Positions 16,662-25,778 of a stretch of DNA of 64,000 nt are shown piece after piece. Position 1 is the stretch's first letter, and each line of letters opens with the position of its first letter. The notes beneath the pieces are model-generated. The model did no database searches. It was not told the origin of the DNA and saw only the letters and a list, made by a program, of their open reading frames with translations. The translations under genes and the position numbers were made by a program. Source of the DNA: Nitrosopumilales archaeon (GTDB lineage: Archaea > Thermoproteota > Nitrososphaeria > Nitrososphaerales > Nitrosopumilaceae); contig JADNRU010000002.1 in NCBI GenBank assembly GCA_016276965.1, positions 1-64,000 on the forward strand. Direction: 5' to 3'.

Positions 16662-19658
16662 GTGAAAAGGCCTGCCTGGGTATTAGCAATGTCAATTATG
16701 CTTTTAATGCCAATTTATGCTACGGCACAAAGCTCCGACCGCATTTCACTCCTTGATACTTTTGGTGAATTTGATAAAGGCGAATCAGTGTTTGTTTTTG
16801 GAAGCTTACCGAGAGTTTTACCAGATTCATTTTTGATTCTAAAAATCATAAACCCTCAAGGAGACTTGTGTCAAATCCAACAACTAACCCCTCTTTCAAA
16901 TGGATTATTTCTAACTGAACCAATTCCACTAAAAGGTAGAGTATGTGGAATTTCTGGAGATTATGAAATCAAAGTTTTTTATGGTAGTGATTCTACGACT
17001 TCGAAATTTACTTTAACTACTAAAAAATATCAAGAAAAAACTGGGGGAGATTACTTTGATTCTGCAGTAGACCTTATTTCTGAAAAAATAATTACTATAG
17101 CAGAACAAACTGGTGCAGGTACACTTCTTTACTCGGAGAGATTAGAATTACTTCGATCGCAACCATCAGAAGATACATTAGCGCAACTTGAAGAACTTTA
17201 TGCTGATTTATGGGATGACTTTTTCATTGAAGAAGAATTGTTTGAAATTGATACAAGTCTTCGACCTGCTACAAAAGCTGCATTAGATACTACAGCTGAA
17301 CTAATTGAAGAAGGCAAACTTCCATTTCAAGTTGCAAGGGATATTGACCGACAAACATTTGGCGCCATATTTTATTCACAAATTGGCGATACACAAACTG
17401 CCGTTGAAAAATTAAATGATGTTTTTGTTTCAATAACTAATGTTGATCCCGTAAAAGTTACTTCAAAACAAACACCTAGTTTTGCAGAATTAGAAGAAAC
17501 CCTCCTAAATATTATGAAAAAAACCCATTCAATCATGAGTAGAGATGTTAAGGAAGAAGTCGCATTTATTTTCGCTAGGGGAACTGGTCCAATCTATACT
17601 CAAGAAATAAACCAAATGATTGACCTTTTGTCAAAGTCAAGATATCTTGATGTTATCTTGCGAAATAGTGACCCATTATATCGGCTTGTACATACAGATT
17701 GGGAATCAACAAAATCCTCATTAATTAATCAAGAAAGCATAGAAGATTTACTTCTTAAAAAGGAAAAAGTGGATAAGCTTCATCAGGCAGCGCTTCTGTT
17801 ACGTGAACTTGATGATGTTGACCAATTTCTTTCATCTGATGCAGAAGAAAACTCAGATCTTGCAAACTTGATTTTGCCAGAATGGAATGACCTTCAATTA
17901 AATTTAGAATTGGCACATTCGGCCGATGATATTTTCAATTCGGAAACAGATATTAGAAATATGAAAAATGTTGTAGATGCATCATCAAGAATTTCAAAAA
18001 CAGTGGAGATTTCTAAACAAAGTAATGTTAATTCGGAATTAATACAAAGCTGGGAATCTCTTCTTACGCAAGTAGAGAATGCGGGTTCCGTCAGCCAGAT
18101 ATTGGAAATTGTTTTAGAATTTGATACTTCGATTACCGAGTTACGAGAAAAACGAAACCCTCTGACTATATTGAAATTTGAATATGAGGCACTTAAGGCA
18201 AGAGCTGAGCTTCAAGCAGATTATGAAAATCTATTTTATATTAACAATGCATTGAGAATAATTGATACTGCACAAAAGATGCAGGAAGGAAGTCCCTCTT
18301 TAACGAAAATAGACAGAATTGAAGTATTACTTACATGGGCAAGTGAAAAGGCACCAGAAATTAAAACAGATCTATATTCGTATTCAAAAGACGCATACAA
18401 GATTAGGGCTAGTGACATTTTGCAAAGAGCCAAGTCAATAGAAAATTTAGTAGATTTGAGTTTGCGTAAAAATAAGTTCTTGCCAAATTACATTGAATTT
18501 ACTGATTCGATGAAAGAAAAAGTCGATGAGGCAAGAGATCTTGTAATAAAAAATGATTTGGATGCAGCTGATGATATGGTACGACAATTGATGGCAGATT
18601 GGCAAGAAGTAACACTAGCTTACGCCGATGATCCGTATGGTTCAGATGTAGGTTATAGTATAGAAGAACTGCAAAGAATCGAGTATAGAAAAAAACTCGA
18701 CTCTTTATCTAACGCTGTTTCAAATTTCTATACTGCAGATTTTGAACCATACTCCGATGAATATGTGAAAATGTCTGATCAAGCTTCAGAATTTATTGAC
18801 TATGGAAACTTTGTTGATGCAGAATTAAAGTTCAATGAAATAAGAAAATACTTGAGTGATTATCTAGTTCTAAATAATAAAAGAATAATTTACGACATTT
18901 CATACGACCAAGAAGATGATATTTGGATAATGAGTGGTGCTGTAGATAAACCAGTATTTGATAGACGAGAGAGATTATACCTTACAGTTTATGACATGAA
19001 TGGAGAGGTTCACAGCAACTTAAAATTTACAGATACTCGTGATGGAGAATTTTATACACAATGGAAAGCTCCAACTAAACCAGGATTATACATAGTGATG
19101 TTACAGTATCAAGATGCCAAAGCATCACAAATTGTAAATGTAGAAGAAAAAGCCGTTACTCATAGAACAGAAACACTTGACAGTTTAGAATTGGCTAGAG
19201 AATTTGAGGAGCTTATTACATTCATTGAGGCCTTTGGAAGAGAAAATCTAGAGAAGAACAATTATTATTTTGAACCAGTGTTAAATGATATTAAAGAAGG
19301 ACTTGCAGACAGAGATTCAAAAAAAGTTTCAGATAAACTATCAGAACTAAACCTGTTAATTGAAAGATATCTTCCAGTCAGATCAAAATCAGCAGTAATA
19401 GAAGCTCATATGGATAACGATAAGCTATCTATCTCTGGTTCAGTTGTAAAACCCTATTTAGCTTTTAGAGAAGATCTATTCGTTGACATTTATAACCAAA
19501 AAGGAGAACGTATTGATGAAATATTCCTAAAAGATACTCCTGAAGGTTATGCAGGAAAGTTTTATGAAATTTTATCAAAACCATATGAACCAGGAATGTA
19601 TGTTGCACAACTATGGTATCATGATTTAATGGTATCTGATTTTTTTTATGTTAGATAA
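16662..19658 (+). CDS. Large secreted protein with duplicated C-terminal beta domain
   Basis: The 998-residue product starts with a signal peptide (core WVLAMSIMLLMPIYATAQ). A first beta domain (about 25-125) resembles the Ig-like modules near the C-terminus. A very long helical region (about 130-735) rich in Glu, Leu and Lys follows. Two similar beta domains then occur, at about 737-827 and 908-998: each has a GAVDKPVFDRRERLYLTVYD or GSVVKPYLAFREDLFVDIYN core, then a PGLYIVMLQYQD or PGMYVAQLWYHD strand. There is no membrane anchor at the C-terminus. This looks like a cell-envelope structural or adhesion protein; I do not know the family. The start is GTG. Confidence 0.75.
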   Translation: MKRPAWVLAMSIMLLMPIYATAQSSDRISLLDTFGEFDKGESVFVFGSLPRVLPDSFLILKIINPQGDLCQIQQLTPLSNGLFLTEPIPLKGRVCGISGDYEIKVFYGSDSTTSKFTLTTKKYQEKTGGDYFDSAVDLISEKIITIAEQTGAGTLLYSERLELLRSQPSEDTLAQLEELYADLWDDFFIEEELFEIDTSLRPATKAALDTTAELIEEGKLPFQVARDIDRQTFGAIFYSQIGDTQTAVEKLNDVFVSITNVDPVKVTSKQTPSFAELEETLLNIMKKTHSIMSRDVKEEVAFIFARGTGPIYTQEINQMIDLLSKSRYLDVILRNSDPLYRLVHTDWESTKSSLINQESIEDLLLKKEKVDKLHQAALLLRELDDVDQFLSSDAEENSDLANLILPEWNDLQLNLELAHSADDIFNSETDIRNMKNVVDASSRISKTVEISKQSNVNSELIQSWESLLTQVENAGSVSQILEIVLEFDTSITELREKRNPLTILKFEYEALKARAELQADYENLFYINNALRIIDTAQKMQEGSPSLTKIDRIEVLLTWASEKAPEIKTDLYSYSKDAYKIRASDILQRAKSIENLVDLSLRKNKFLPNYIEFTDSMKEKVDEARDLVIKNDLDAADDMVRQLMADWQEVTLAYADDPYGSDVGYSIEELQRIEYRKKLDSLSNAVSNFYTADFEPYSDEYVKMSDQASEFIDYGNFVDAELKFNEIRKYLSDYLVLNNKRIIYDISYDQEDDIWIMSGAVDKPVFDRRERLYLTVYDMNGEVHSNLKFTDTRDGEFYTQWKAPTKPGLYIVMLQYQDAKASQIVNVEEKAVTHRTETLDSLELAREFEELITFIEAFGRENLEKNNYYFEPVLNDIKEGLADRDSKKVSDKLSELNLLIERYLPVRSKSAVIEAHMDNDKLSISGSVVKPYLAFREDLFVDIYNQKGERIDEIFLKDTPEGYAGKFYEILSKPYEPGMYVAQLWYHDLMVSDFFYVR

Positions 19659-19678
19659 TTTCCTTCTTATAATGTCAA

Positions 19679-20911
19679 TTAAGGTTTTTCAAGATTCTTT
19701 GAAATACCTTTTACAATCATGAACAGTTGCCTAACTGCCAATTTTGGATGATGTGTTGCTAGTTTAACAATATTTGATAACCTAAAATCAGCTTTAATAA
19801 AATCAAGAAATTCTTCATCGCTTAATTGGCTAATAATTTCAATTTCTTTATCCCACTCTTCATCAGACAATCCTAGCCACCTACTTTGCACTTTTGATGC
19901 AGAATTTATTTTTGATTGGATATCTTTTTTCCAATTTTCTTCATATGGTAATAATTTTTCTTCAGAAGTATTTCCGGATTTTATTGCGTTAGCCGAAACC
20001 TGACCTGCAACTCTTCCAAATTTTATAGCGTAACGAATACCTTCTAGTATGAGAGGATTAGCCTGACCTGCTGAATCCCCAACTAAAATTAAATTGTCAT
20101 AAACAGTTTTTCTAGAAAGTCTCTCGTTTGGAATTAAGCCATAATGAAACTCGATTGGAGTAATTTTACCTAATTCCTTAATAGGTCCAATCTTTTTTTC
20201 TATTAACTCTTTTAGTCTCTCAGTAGGATCTACTGTAGATTCTGGTTTTCCAACTCCAACTCCTATACGAACAATATTTTTGCCAACCGGGAAAATCCAT
20301 GCATATCCTGCTGGAGAATATTCTTTTCCTACTAATAACCACCATGTATCTTGTTTGACATTTTCTGCATAAGCTTCGCATTCTGCACCAGCGCCAAATC
20401 TTTTCCACTGGGAAGCTAATCCTAACAATTTAGCAATTACTGATTGAAATCCACTTGCATCAATTACTATTTTACTATTAAAGATAAATTCTTCTTTTGA
20501 TGAAACAGCTTTTACTCCTACAATTTTTCCCTCCTTGTTTGTTATGATATCACATACATTAGTATTAACAAATACATCGGACCCTTCTTTAGCAGCTTGT
20601 TCGGCTAACCAACGAAATGTTTTTCTTACATCTAACACTGCAGCCTTTGGTTCTGTACCACTAATGGTAACCTGATTATTCGGTGAAGCAAAAGAGTAAT
20701 TTTTTATTTCATTGTAACAATTAGATGGAATTCCAAACATTTTTGCATCTTCAATCCAAGTTACTCCACTAGTTCTCACAGTTTGTGCAATAGATTCTTC
20801 TTTTTCTAACAGTGCTACTTTTGAGCCATTTTTTGCTGCTGAATATGCTGCTGAGCTTCCAGCAGGTCCCCCACCAACTACTACAATATCATAATCAAAT
20901 TCTTTGACCAA
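19679..20911 (-). CDS. Geranylgeranyl reductase family FAD-dependent oxidoreductase
   Basis: The 410-residue flavoprotein has an N-terminal dinucleotide-binding fold (DIVVVGGGPAGSSAAY near 8-24), the FAD-contacting block NLILVGDSAGQANPLILEGIRYAIKFG near 270-296, and a GVGVG strand in between. It fits the geranylgeranyl reductase group that saturates the isoprenoid chains of archaeal lipids, though paralogues act on other polyprenyl substrates. The start is TTG, just ahead of the first strand. The next gene upstream on this strand is a small zinc-ribbon protein. Confidence 0.82.
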   Translation of the reverse strand: MVKEFDYDIVVVGGGPAGSSAAYSAAKNGSKVALLEKEESIAQTVRTSGVTWIEDAKMFGIPSNCYNEIKNYSFASPNNQVTISGTEPKAAVLDVRKTFRWLAEQAAKEGSDVFVNTNVCDIITNKEGKIVGVKAVSSKEEFIFNSKIVIDASGFQSVIAKLLGLASQWKRFGAGAECEAYAENVKQDTWWLLVGKEYSPAGYAWIFPVGKNIVRIGVGVGKPESTVDPTERLKELIEKKIGPIKELGKITPIEFHYGLIPNERLSRKTVYDNLILVGDSAGQANPLILEGIRYAIKFGRVAGQVSANAIKSGNTSEEKLLPYEENWKKDIQSKINSASKVQSRWLGLSDEEWDKEIEIISQLSDEEFLDFIKADFRLSNIVKLATHHPKLAVRQLFMIVKGISKNLEKP

Positions 20912-20960
20912 TTCTTATTCCAACGAAATATTCTAATAATAATCATGGTTTGTAAAGAAA

Positions 20961-21167
20961 TTATCTTTTTAGTACAGGTTTTCCTTTTGAATCGTTTTCT
21001 CTTTCTGAGTCCATGGGGCCTTGGTTAAATTCTCTGTGCATGTAACTTTGGGTTGCACCTTCTTTCTTACGGCAGAATTTTTTATGCACAGATTCTTCTA
21101 TCTTTAGAGTGTCTTCATTTTCATGAAACATTCTTTTTCCACAATCCGGGCAGACTATTTCTGGCAT
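20961..21167 (-). CDS. Small zinc-binding protein
   Basis: This 68-residue protein starts MPEIVCPDCGKRM and has C6, C9, H28 and C32 as likely zinc ligands (a zinc-ribbon or C2HC type), followed by a polar, charged tail ending KPVLKR. I chose the ATG at 21167 because it sits five residues before the CxxC; an upstream in-frame ATG at 21185 is possible. The function is unknown. Confidence 0.6.
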   Translation of the reverse strand: MPEIVCPDCGKRMFHENEDTLKIEESVHKKFCRKKEGATQSYMHREFNQGPMDSERENDSKGKPVLKR

Positions 21168-21265
21168 GGAGTCAAGTGATTTCAAATGTATTTATTTTAT
21201 TCCGAAATCAAAGCCAAAATATTTCTAAACTACACTTCTAATACCTCCATTAAGGATTATTTTGT

Positions 21266-21391
21266 ATGGCTGAGCCCGATCTTATCCCCTTTACAGTATG
21301 GTCAATTACTACTATTGTTATAGTGGCGGTAACGGGTATATCTTACCGTATTTTTTCTAGGAGAAAACGTGATGAGAACTCTTCACCTTGA
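21266..21391 (+). CDS. Small single-helix membrane protein
   Basis: A 41-residue frame begins MAEPDLIPFTVWSI, has one membrane helix (ITTIVIVAVTGISY) and a basic end (RIFSRRKRDEN). Its positive-inside tail gives an outside-in topology. It overlaps the start of the DUF99 gene by about 20 bp, so translation of the two is probably coupled. Too short for standard gene calling, but the composition and the overlap favour a real gene. Confidence 0.55.
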   Translation: MAEPDLIPFTVWSITTIVIVAVTGISYRIFSRRKRDENSSP

Positions 21392-21944
21392 AAAAAAAGG
21401 CCTGCGTGGATTAGCTATTGCAGAGAGTTTTACTCAGAATTCAAAAAAATCCATTCTTGCTGGAATTGTAATGCGACGTGATTTTGTAATTGATGGATTT
21501 GTATTAGGTAAAGCAACACTTGAAGGAAATGACGCAACCGATGAAATTATGCGAATGTTCAATAAACTTGCTAGACCCGACATTAGCTATCTATTAGTTT
21601 CAGGAGTTGTCATTTCGATGTATAATATTGTAAATCTAAAAAAAATTTCAGACTCTCTTGGCATACCTGTAATCGGAGTAACCTACCAAGATTCAACTGG
21701 AATTGAAGAAGCTATAAAACATCATTTCCCAGACTCCTATAAATCAAAACTAAAAGATTACAAAGAATTGAAAGAAAGAGAAAAAATTACACTTGATACT
21801 TCATATGATGTATACGTGAGAAGGGAAGGTTGTAGCCTTTCTGATGTCAAACATCTTTTAAATGAATTAACTTTGCAGGGCTCTTTTCCAGAACCATTGA
21901 GGGTCGCTCAACTGCTTGCAAGAACCATTCTTGAGGAAACTTAA
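21372..21944 (+). CDS. DUF99 family protein (endonuclease V-like fold)
   Basis: The 190-residue protein belongs to the archaeal DUF99 family, which is related to endonuclease V. Visible blocks are LRGLAIAESF near the N-terminus, the strand SILAGIVMRRDFVIDGFVLGKATLEGNDAT, and LGIPVIGVTYQD in the second half. Members are suspected of a role in repair of deaminated bases. The ATG at 21372 is directly preceded by an in-frame GTG at 21369. It overlaps the SDR gene by 4 bp, tail to tail. Confidence 0.78.
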   Translation: MRTLHLEKKGLRGLAIAESFTQNSKKSILAGIVMRRDFVIDGFVLGKATLEGNDATDEIMRMFNKLARPDISYLLVSGVVISMYNIVNLKKISDSLGIPVIGVTYQDSTGIEEAIKHHFPDSYKSKLKDYKELKEREKITLDTSYDVYVRREGCSLSDVKHLLNELTLQGSFPEPLRVAQLLARTILEET

Positions 21945-22702
21945 CCCTCTGAGGCTGTTTTTCCACCATCAACATTTAGAATTGCTCCAGTAATCCAATT
22001 AGCCTCATCAGAAGCAAAGTAAACAGCTGCATTTGCAACATCAACTGGTTCTCCAATTCTGTTTAATGGTAATCTATCTTCCAGAACTTTTCTAGCTTTA
22101 GGGTCATCAAGGTATGGTTTTATCATGCCTGAGTTTATTATTCCAGGATTAATACAGTTACATCTAACATTACTTCTAGCATATTCTATTGCAATTGACT
22201 TTGTAAACATGCTAATTGCAGCTTTAGTAGCTGAATAAACAGCTAGGTGAACTCTTGGAATTGCACGCTCACTCGATATTGAACCTAAATTAATTATGCA
22301 ACCACTTTTTTTCTCTCTCATACTGGGTAAAACAGCTTTTGTCATTTTGAAAGTTCCTAGCATGTTTATGTTTATCAACTTTGTAATCTCAGATTCAGGC
22401 ATTTCATGAAAGTGTACTGGATCATTTATCGCTCCAGCACTATTTATCAAAACGTCAATTCTTCCATAATTGCTGATAATTTGTTCTACTGTTTTTAGCA
22501 CTTGTGATTCATTTGTAATATCACACTGGATTGAAGCTGCTGCATCTTGATTTTTTACAGTGGATTGGGCCATCTTTAACGTCTCAAGTTTTCGACCCAA
22601 AAGGACGACTTTAGCACCTTCCTCAACAAATCTCTGGACAATACTAATTCCAATGTCGCTTGATGCCCCAGTAACTACTGCAACTTTGTCCTTCAGACGC
22701 AT
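21941..22702 (-). CDS. Short-chain dehydrogenase/reductase
   Basis: This 253-residue classical SDR has the NAD(P)-binding loop VTGASSDIG near residue 10 (with Asp where Gly or Arg is usual), INSAGAIN near 87, the catalytic Ser in NLGSISSE near 140 and the YSATK pair near 155. The end [10 protein letters not shown] is typical of 3-oxoacyl-ACP reductase-like members. The substrate is not evident. It is followed upstream on the same strand by a second NAD(P) oxidoreductase, and the two may act on the same carbon skeleton. Confidence 0.85.
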   Translation of the reverse strand: MRLKDKVAVVTGASSDIGISIVQRFVEEGAKVVLLGRKLETLKMAQSTVKNQDAAASIQCDITNESQVLKTVEQIISNYGRIDVLINSAGAINDPVHFHEMPESEITKLININMLGTFKMTKAVLPSMREKKSGCIINLGSISSERAIPRVHLAVYSATKAAISMFTKSIAIEYARSNVRCNCINPGIINSGMIKPYLDDPKARKVLEDRLPLNRIGEPVDVANAAVYFASDEANWITGAILNVDGGKTASEG

Positions 22703-22730
22703 GCTTTTATGATATTTTGATCATCTTAAA

Positions 22731-23621
22731 TTATTTATGCTGATTTTCTAATTTTGTTGTTTGATTTAGGAAGGCAAGAATTCCGGTATAATCAAGATCT
22801 CCTAATCCATTTTCAACTGCATTTTTGTAAAGTTCATTAGCTTTTATTGTCATTGGAAGTTCAAGTCCAAAATCTTTGGCTGCTTCATTTATTGTGTCCA
22901 AGTCTTTTTTTAGATTTTTTAAAGTAAAGGTTGGATCAAATTTGTTTTCAACCATTTTGTATGCTTTATTTTCACTCATTCCAGTTTTGAAATAAGTAGA
23001 ATTCAGAATTTTTAAAAATACTTCAGGATCAATTCCTGCGCCTCTTGCAAGGGTTATCCCCTCAGATATTGCCAGTGCTAACATTCCAATTTGTAGATTC
23101 ATTGCAAGTTTCACAGAATGGGCAGTACCATTTGGTCCAAGAAAAAATGTTTTGTTAGCAACTGTTTCAAATTCTTTTTTATGTTTTTCAAAAGCTTTTT
23201 TGTCACCTGCAGCCATTAACACTAGCTCTCCTTTTATTGCTACATTTGGTCCTCCCATAACTGGAGTATCTAGCATTGTAATGTTGTATTTGCTGAATTT
23301 TTTTGCAATTTCTTTTGATGCATTTGGATTTATTGTGCTCATATCTGCTACTATCAAATCTTTGTGTTTTCCTTCAACTATGCCTTTTCCTCCAAAAGAA
23401 ACATCCCTTACAGCATTTGCATCTTTTACAATTGTGAAAACTAAATCTGATGCTAATGAGACATCCATGGGAGAATTTACAACTTTGGCGCCATGATTTG
23501 CTAGATCCTTTGTTTTACTTTTGGTTCTATTGAATACTGTTAATTGATATCCTGATTCTAAAATATGCAATCCCACGGCATTGCCCAACATGCCAGTTCC
23601 AATAATCCCTATCCTAGTCAC
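22731..23621 (-). CDS. 3-hydroxyisobutyrate dehydrogenase family oxidoreductase
   Basis: The 296-residue protein is a beta-hydroxyacid dehydrogenase: NAD(P) loop GIIGTGMLGNAVG at 5-17, substrate block DTPVMGGPNVAIKGEL near 117 and the catalytic Lys in GTAHSVKLAMNLQIG near 165-180. Relatives reduce or oxidise succinic semialdehyde, tartronate semialdehyde or 3-hydroxyisobutyrate. In thaumarchaea a succinic-semialdehyde reductase step belongs to the 3-hydroxypropionate/4-hydroxybutyrate carbon cycle, but I cannot assign this gene to it from sequence alone. It lies 29 nt upstream of the SDR gene and is probably co-transcribed. Confidence 0.85.
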   Translation of the reverse strand: MTRIGIIGTGMLGNAVGLHILESGYQLTVFNRTKSKTKDLANHGAKVVNSPMDVSLASDLVFTIVKDANAVRDVSFGGKGIVEGKHKDLIVADMSTINPNASKEIAKKFSKYNITMLDTPVMGGPNVAIKGELVLMAAGDKKAFEKHKKEFETVANKTFFLGPNGTAHSVKLAMNLQIGMLALAISEGITLARGAGIDPEVFLKILNSTYFKTGMSENKAYKMVENKFDPTFTLKNLKKDLDTINEAAKDFGLELPMTIKANELYKNAVENGLGDLDYTGILAFLNQTTKLENQHK

Positions 23622-23680
23622 AACGTTTTTTGTTTGGAGTATGATTATGTATTTTACTCGTTGGGTAAATTAAGCCAAGG

Positions 23681-24067
23681 CTATTTTCTTTCCTCGGCTT
23701 TAATTTTCCACTTTTCAGTTCCCAATCGAGAAGCTTCTAACTCTAAATGCCCAATTACCTTATCACCCCTTCTTACCAAAGCATAATCTGATTTTTTCAT
23801 ATGGAGAATTTTTTCCTTGGTTTTGTATCCTCCCTCAATAACCTTGATTTTAAATCGTTTACTGGCTTTGATAATTAACTTCCGAGCAGAAGGAACATTG
23901 CCAATCCAGGAGAACATCTCAAAGGTTCCAAAATTTTTTGTTGTAAGATTGTATCCATACAACCTAGCTTCGAATTTTAATTTCTGCTTTGCAGCTTCTT
24001 CGTTTAACCATTCAACAATCTTTAATCCATATCCTTCCTCAACTCCAAAAGATTCTGATTCCCTCAT
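23681..24067 (-). CDS. Hypothetical basic protein
   Basis: A 128-residue, Lys-rich soluble protein with alternating strands and helices and no cysteines. The middle (SWIGNVPSARKLIIKASKRFKIKVIEGG) looks like an alpha/beta core and the end is basic. It has no recognised domain. It lies just upstream of the oxidoreductase pair on the same strand, with a 59-nt gap. Confidence 0.6.
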   Translation of the reverse strand: MRESESFGVEEGYGLKIVEWLNEEAAKQKLKFEARLYGYNLTTKNFGTFEMFSWIGNVPSARKLIIKASKRFKIKVIEGGYKTKEKILHMKKSDYALVRRGDKVIGHLELEASRLGTEKWKIKAEERK

Positions 24068-24125
24068 AATTCTAATTTCAAATCATACTACATGAATAAT
24101 CAAGTCATAAACCATTCTCTTTTTG

Positions 24126-24284
24126 TTAAACAAAATCTTGTATTAATTTGAATACAAAGTAAAAAGAAAGGAAAGTAATTTCCTTTTGAAATACGTCTAA
24201 AGATGTATCGGATGGTAATGGTTCTGGGATTGGAACGTCCCCCGTTTGAACAACTGTGACTGAACCTACCCATATTCCTGGTTG
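24126..24284 (-). pseudogene. Possible remnant: C-terminal piece of a beta-type protein
   Basis: Within the otherwise gene-free 24068-24417 stretch, one reverse frame is open for 52 codons and begins QPGIWVGSVTVVQTGDVPIP, then EPLPSDTSLDVF. It reads like the last strand and tail of a secreted protein. A TAA precedes it and it contains no usable start codon, so it cannot be an intact gene. The rest of the gap holds the upstream region of the gene at 24418 and nothing else that I can identify. Confidence 0.25.
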
Positions 24285-24417
24285 TTAATTTAAAGCGATC
24301 CGCAGAATTGCCAGTAAAAAAGATTAGAAAAGGCTATTAATAAAAAACCGATTTTTCGGAAAACCAGAATCAGACCTTCATATTAAACTAAAAATAGTTT
24401 CAAATTGAATCCCATAT

Positions 24418-24786
24418 ATGATAACTATAGACTGCAGAGATGTTGAATCAATAAAAAATGAATTGCTAGTATATGTATCAGATCAAGTAGCTGCCATTCC
24501 TGCATTAAAGCTACATGAATTCATGTTATCCCCAATAGAAGATGACGATGTTATTGATAAAACGGAGGTAATTAGCGTGATAAAAGAATTTTTAAATTCA
24601 ATTGGTGAGGGAAGAAATTTTGCAGTAATTTCTAAGGAAGATGTTATTTTGATAAAATCAATCTATGGCAAAACAATAAAAAGAAAATCAAAAGCTCCTC
24701 AACGTATGTTTTCTTGTCCACACTGTGGATTTTTAACACAATATGAAGTTGAACATAACAATCATGTAAAGATCCATTACTTGTAA
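24418..24786 (+). CDS. Protein with C-terminal C2H2 zinc finger
   Basis: The first 85 residues of this 122-residue protein are an acidic helical/strand region without a known match; the last 26 form a single classical-looking finger: C100-x2-C103-x12-H116-x3-H120, preceded by a basic patch (KRKSKAPQR). Single C2H2 fingers occur in archaeal DNA-binding and regulatory proteins. A second C2H2 protein follows within 70 nt on the same strand. Confidence 0.6.
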   Translation: MITIDCRDVESIKNELLVYVSDQVAAIPALKLHEFMLSPIEDDDVIDKTEVISVIKEFLNSIGEGRNFAVISKEDVILIKSIYGKTIKRKSKAPQRMFSCPHCGFLTQYEVEHNNHVKIHYL

Positions 24787-24820
24787 GGATAAACCTATTT
24801 TTTTAATGAAAATTAGATGA

Positions 24821-24835
24821 TAATTTATAAATACT
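24821..24835 (+). promoter_or_regulatory. TATA box of the second zinc-finger gene
   Basis: TAATTTATAAATACT is centred 25 nt before the ATG at 24853, a standard leaderless archaeal arrangement, and shows that this gene has its own promoter. Confidence 0.5.
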
Positions 24836-24852
24836 AAATACGAATTAATATT

Positions 24853-25038
24853 ATGGACAAGCCACAAAAAAAAGGAAACACATCAAAAATTTATTGTGAA
24901 AAATGTGATTCAATATTTGAATCTAGGAAAAAATATGATGAACATTTCTCAAAGCACTCATCAGGAGTTTATTGTGAATCATGTCCAATTGATACAGTTG
25001 TCCAAAAACTTGCAAATTTATTTAAAAGGGCAAAATAG
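24853..25038 (+). CDS. Small C2H2 zinc-finger protein
   Basis: The 61-residue protein has a finger C15-x2-C18-x12-H31-x3-H35 and a further CxxC (C41, C44), then a short amphipathic basic helix (VVQKLANLFKRAK). The N-terminus is Lys-rich. It is likely a nucleic-acid-binding or regulatory protein. Next on the strand is the DsbA-like gene, which has a separate TATA box. Confidence 0.6.
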   Translation: MDKPQKKGNTSKIYCEKCDSIFESRKKYDEHFSKHSSGVYCESCPIDTVVQKLANLFKRAK

Positions 25039-25108
25039 AATTTTATAAAATTCGAGAATACAAAATTTGGAACAAGTTTTTTAAATTATTGAAGAATGAG
25101 AAGAATTC

Positions 25109-25777
25109 ATGAAGAAAAAAGGTATTATTTTTGGTGGAATTGTGGCAGCTGTAATTATTGGAATTATAGGGGCTGCTGCCTTAATGCAAACAGGTTCAGA
25201 GTCGTTAAATCTAGACATGGGCAGAAGTCATGGTACTGTATCTACTGCCATGGGCTCACCAATACTTGGTTCAGAGTCAGCTCCAATCACAATTATAGAA
25301 TTCGGAGATTACCAATGTAATCAATGTTATAACTGGTTTCACAATACCAAACCAGCAATTTTTGAAAATTATATTGAAACAGGAAAGGCAAATTTAGTTT
25401 TCGTTGATCTTGCTGTTTTAGGACGTGATTCACTAAAAGCTGCTACTGCTTCATATTGTGCAGAAGAACAAGGACAATATTGGGAGTATCATGATCTTTT
25501 GTATAACTCCCAAGAAGCAATTAACAACGGCTGGGCAAATTCTGAACGTCTCAAAGCATTTGCATTTAGTTTAGGACTTGATATGGAATTGTTTGAGAGT
25601 TGCTTCGATTCAGGAAAATTCAATAAAAGAGTTCAATTCAATATTAATGAAGCAAAAAAACAAGGTGCAACTGGCACTCCCACATTCATTATAGTTAATG
25701 ATAAAGGCCAACAACAAAAAATAGGCGGAGCACAACCCTATGCAGTTTTTAAGAATGTATTAGACTCTATGATATAG
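25109..25777 (+). CDS. DsbA-like thiol-disulfide oxidoreductase
   Basis: The 222-residue protein has an N-terminal membrane/signal helix (GIIFGGIVAAVIIGIIGAAAL) and an external thioredoxin-fold domain of the DsbA family. The redox centre is C70-N-Q-C73 in EFGDYQCNQCYNWF and the cis-Pro loop is GATGTPTFIIV. It probably introduces or shuffles disulfides in secreted proteins. A TATA-like TTTTTTAAATT about 26 nt upstream makes ATG 25109 a leaderless start. The next gene begins one base after its stop, so the two form an operon. Confidence 0.85.
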   Translation: MKKKGIIFGGIVAAVIIGIIGAAALMQTGSESLNLDMGRSHGTVSTAMGSPILGSESAPITIIEFGDYQCNQCYNWFHNTKPAIFENYIETGKANLVFVDLAVLGRDSLKAATASYCAEEQGQYWEYHDLLYNSQEAINNGWANSERLKAFAFSLGLDMELFESCFDSGKFNKRVQFNINEAKKQGATGTPTFIIVNDKGQQQKIGGAQPYAVFKNVLDSMI

Positions 25778-25778
25778 A

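Noticed and set aside
25096-25320. A 74-codon frame overlapping the DsbA-like gene
   Set aside because: It is shifted against a frame with a signal helix and redox motif; its own product is Arg/Trp-rich noise.
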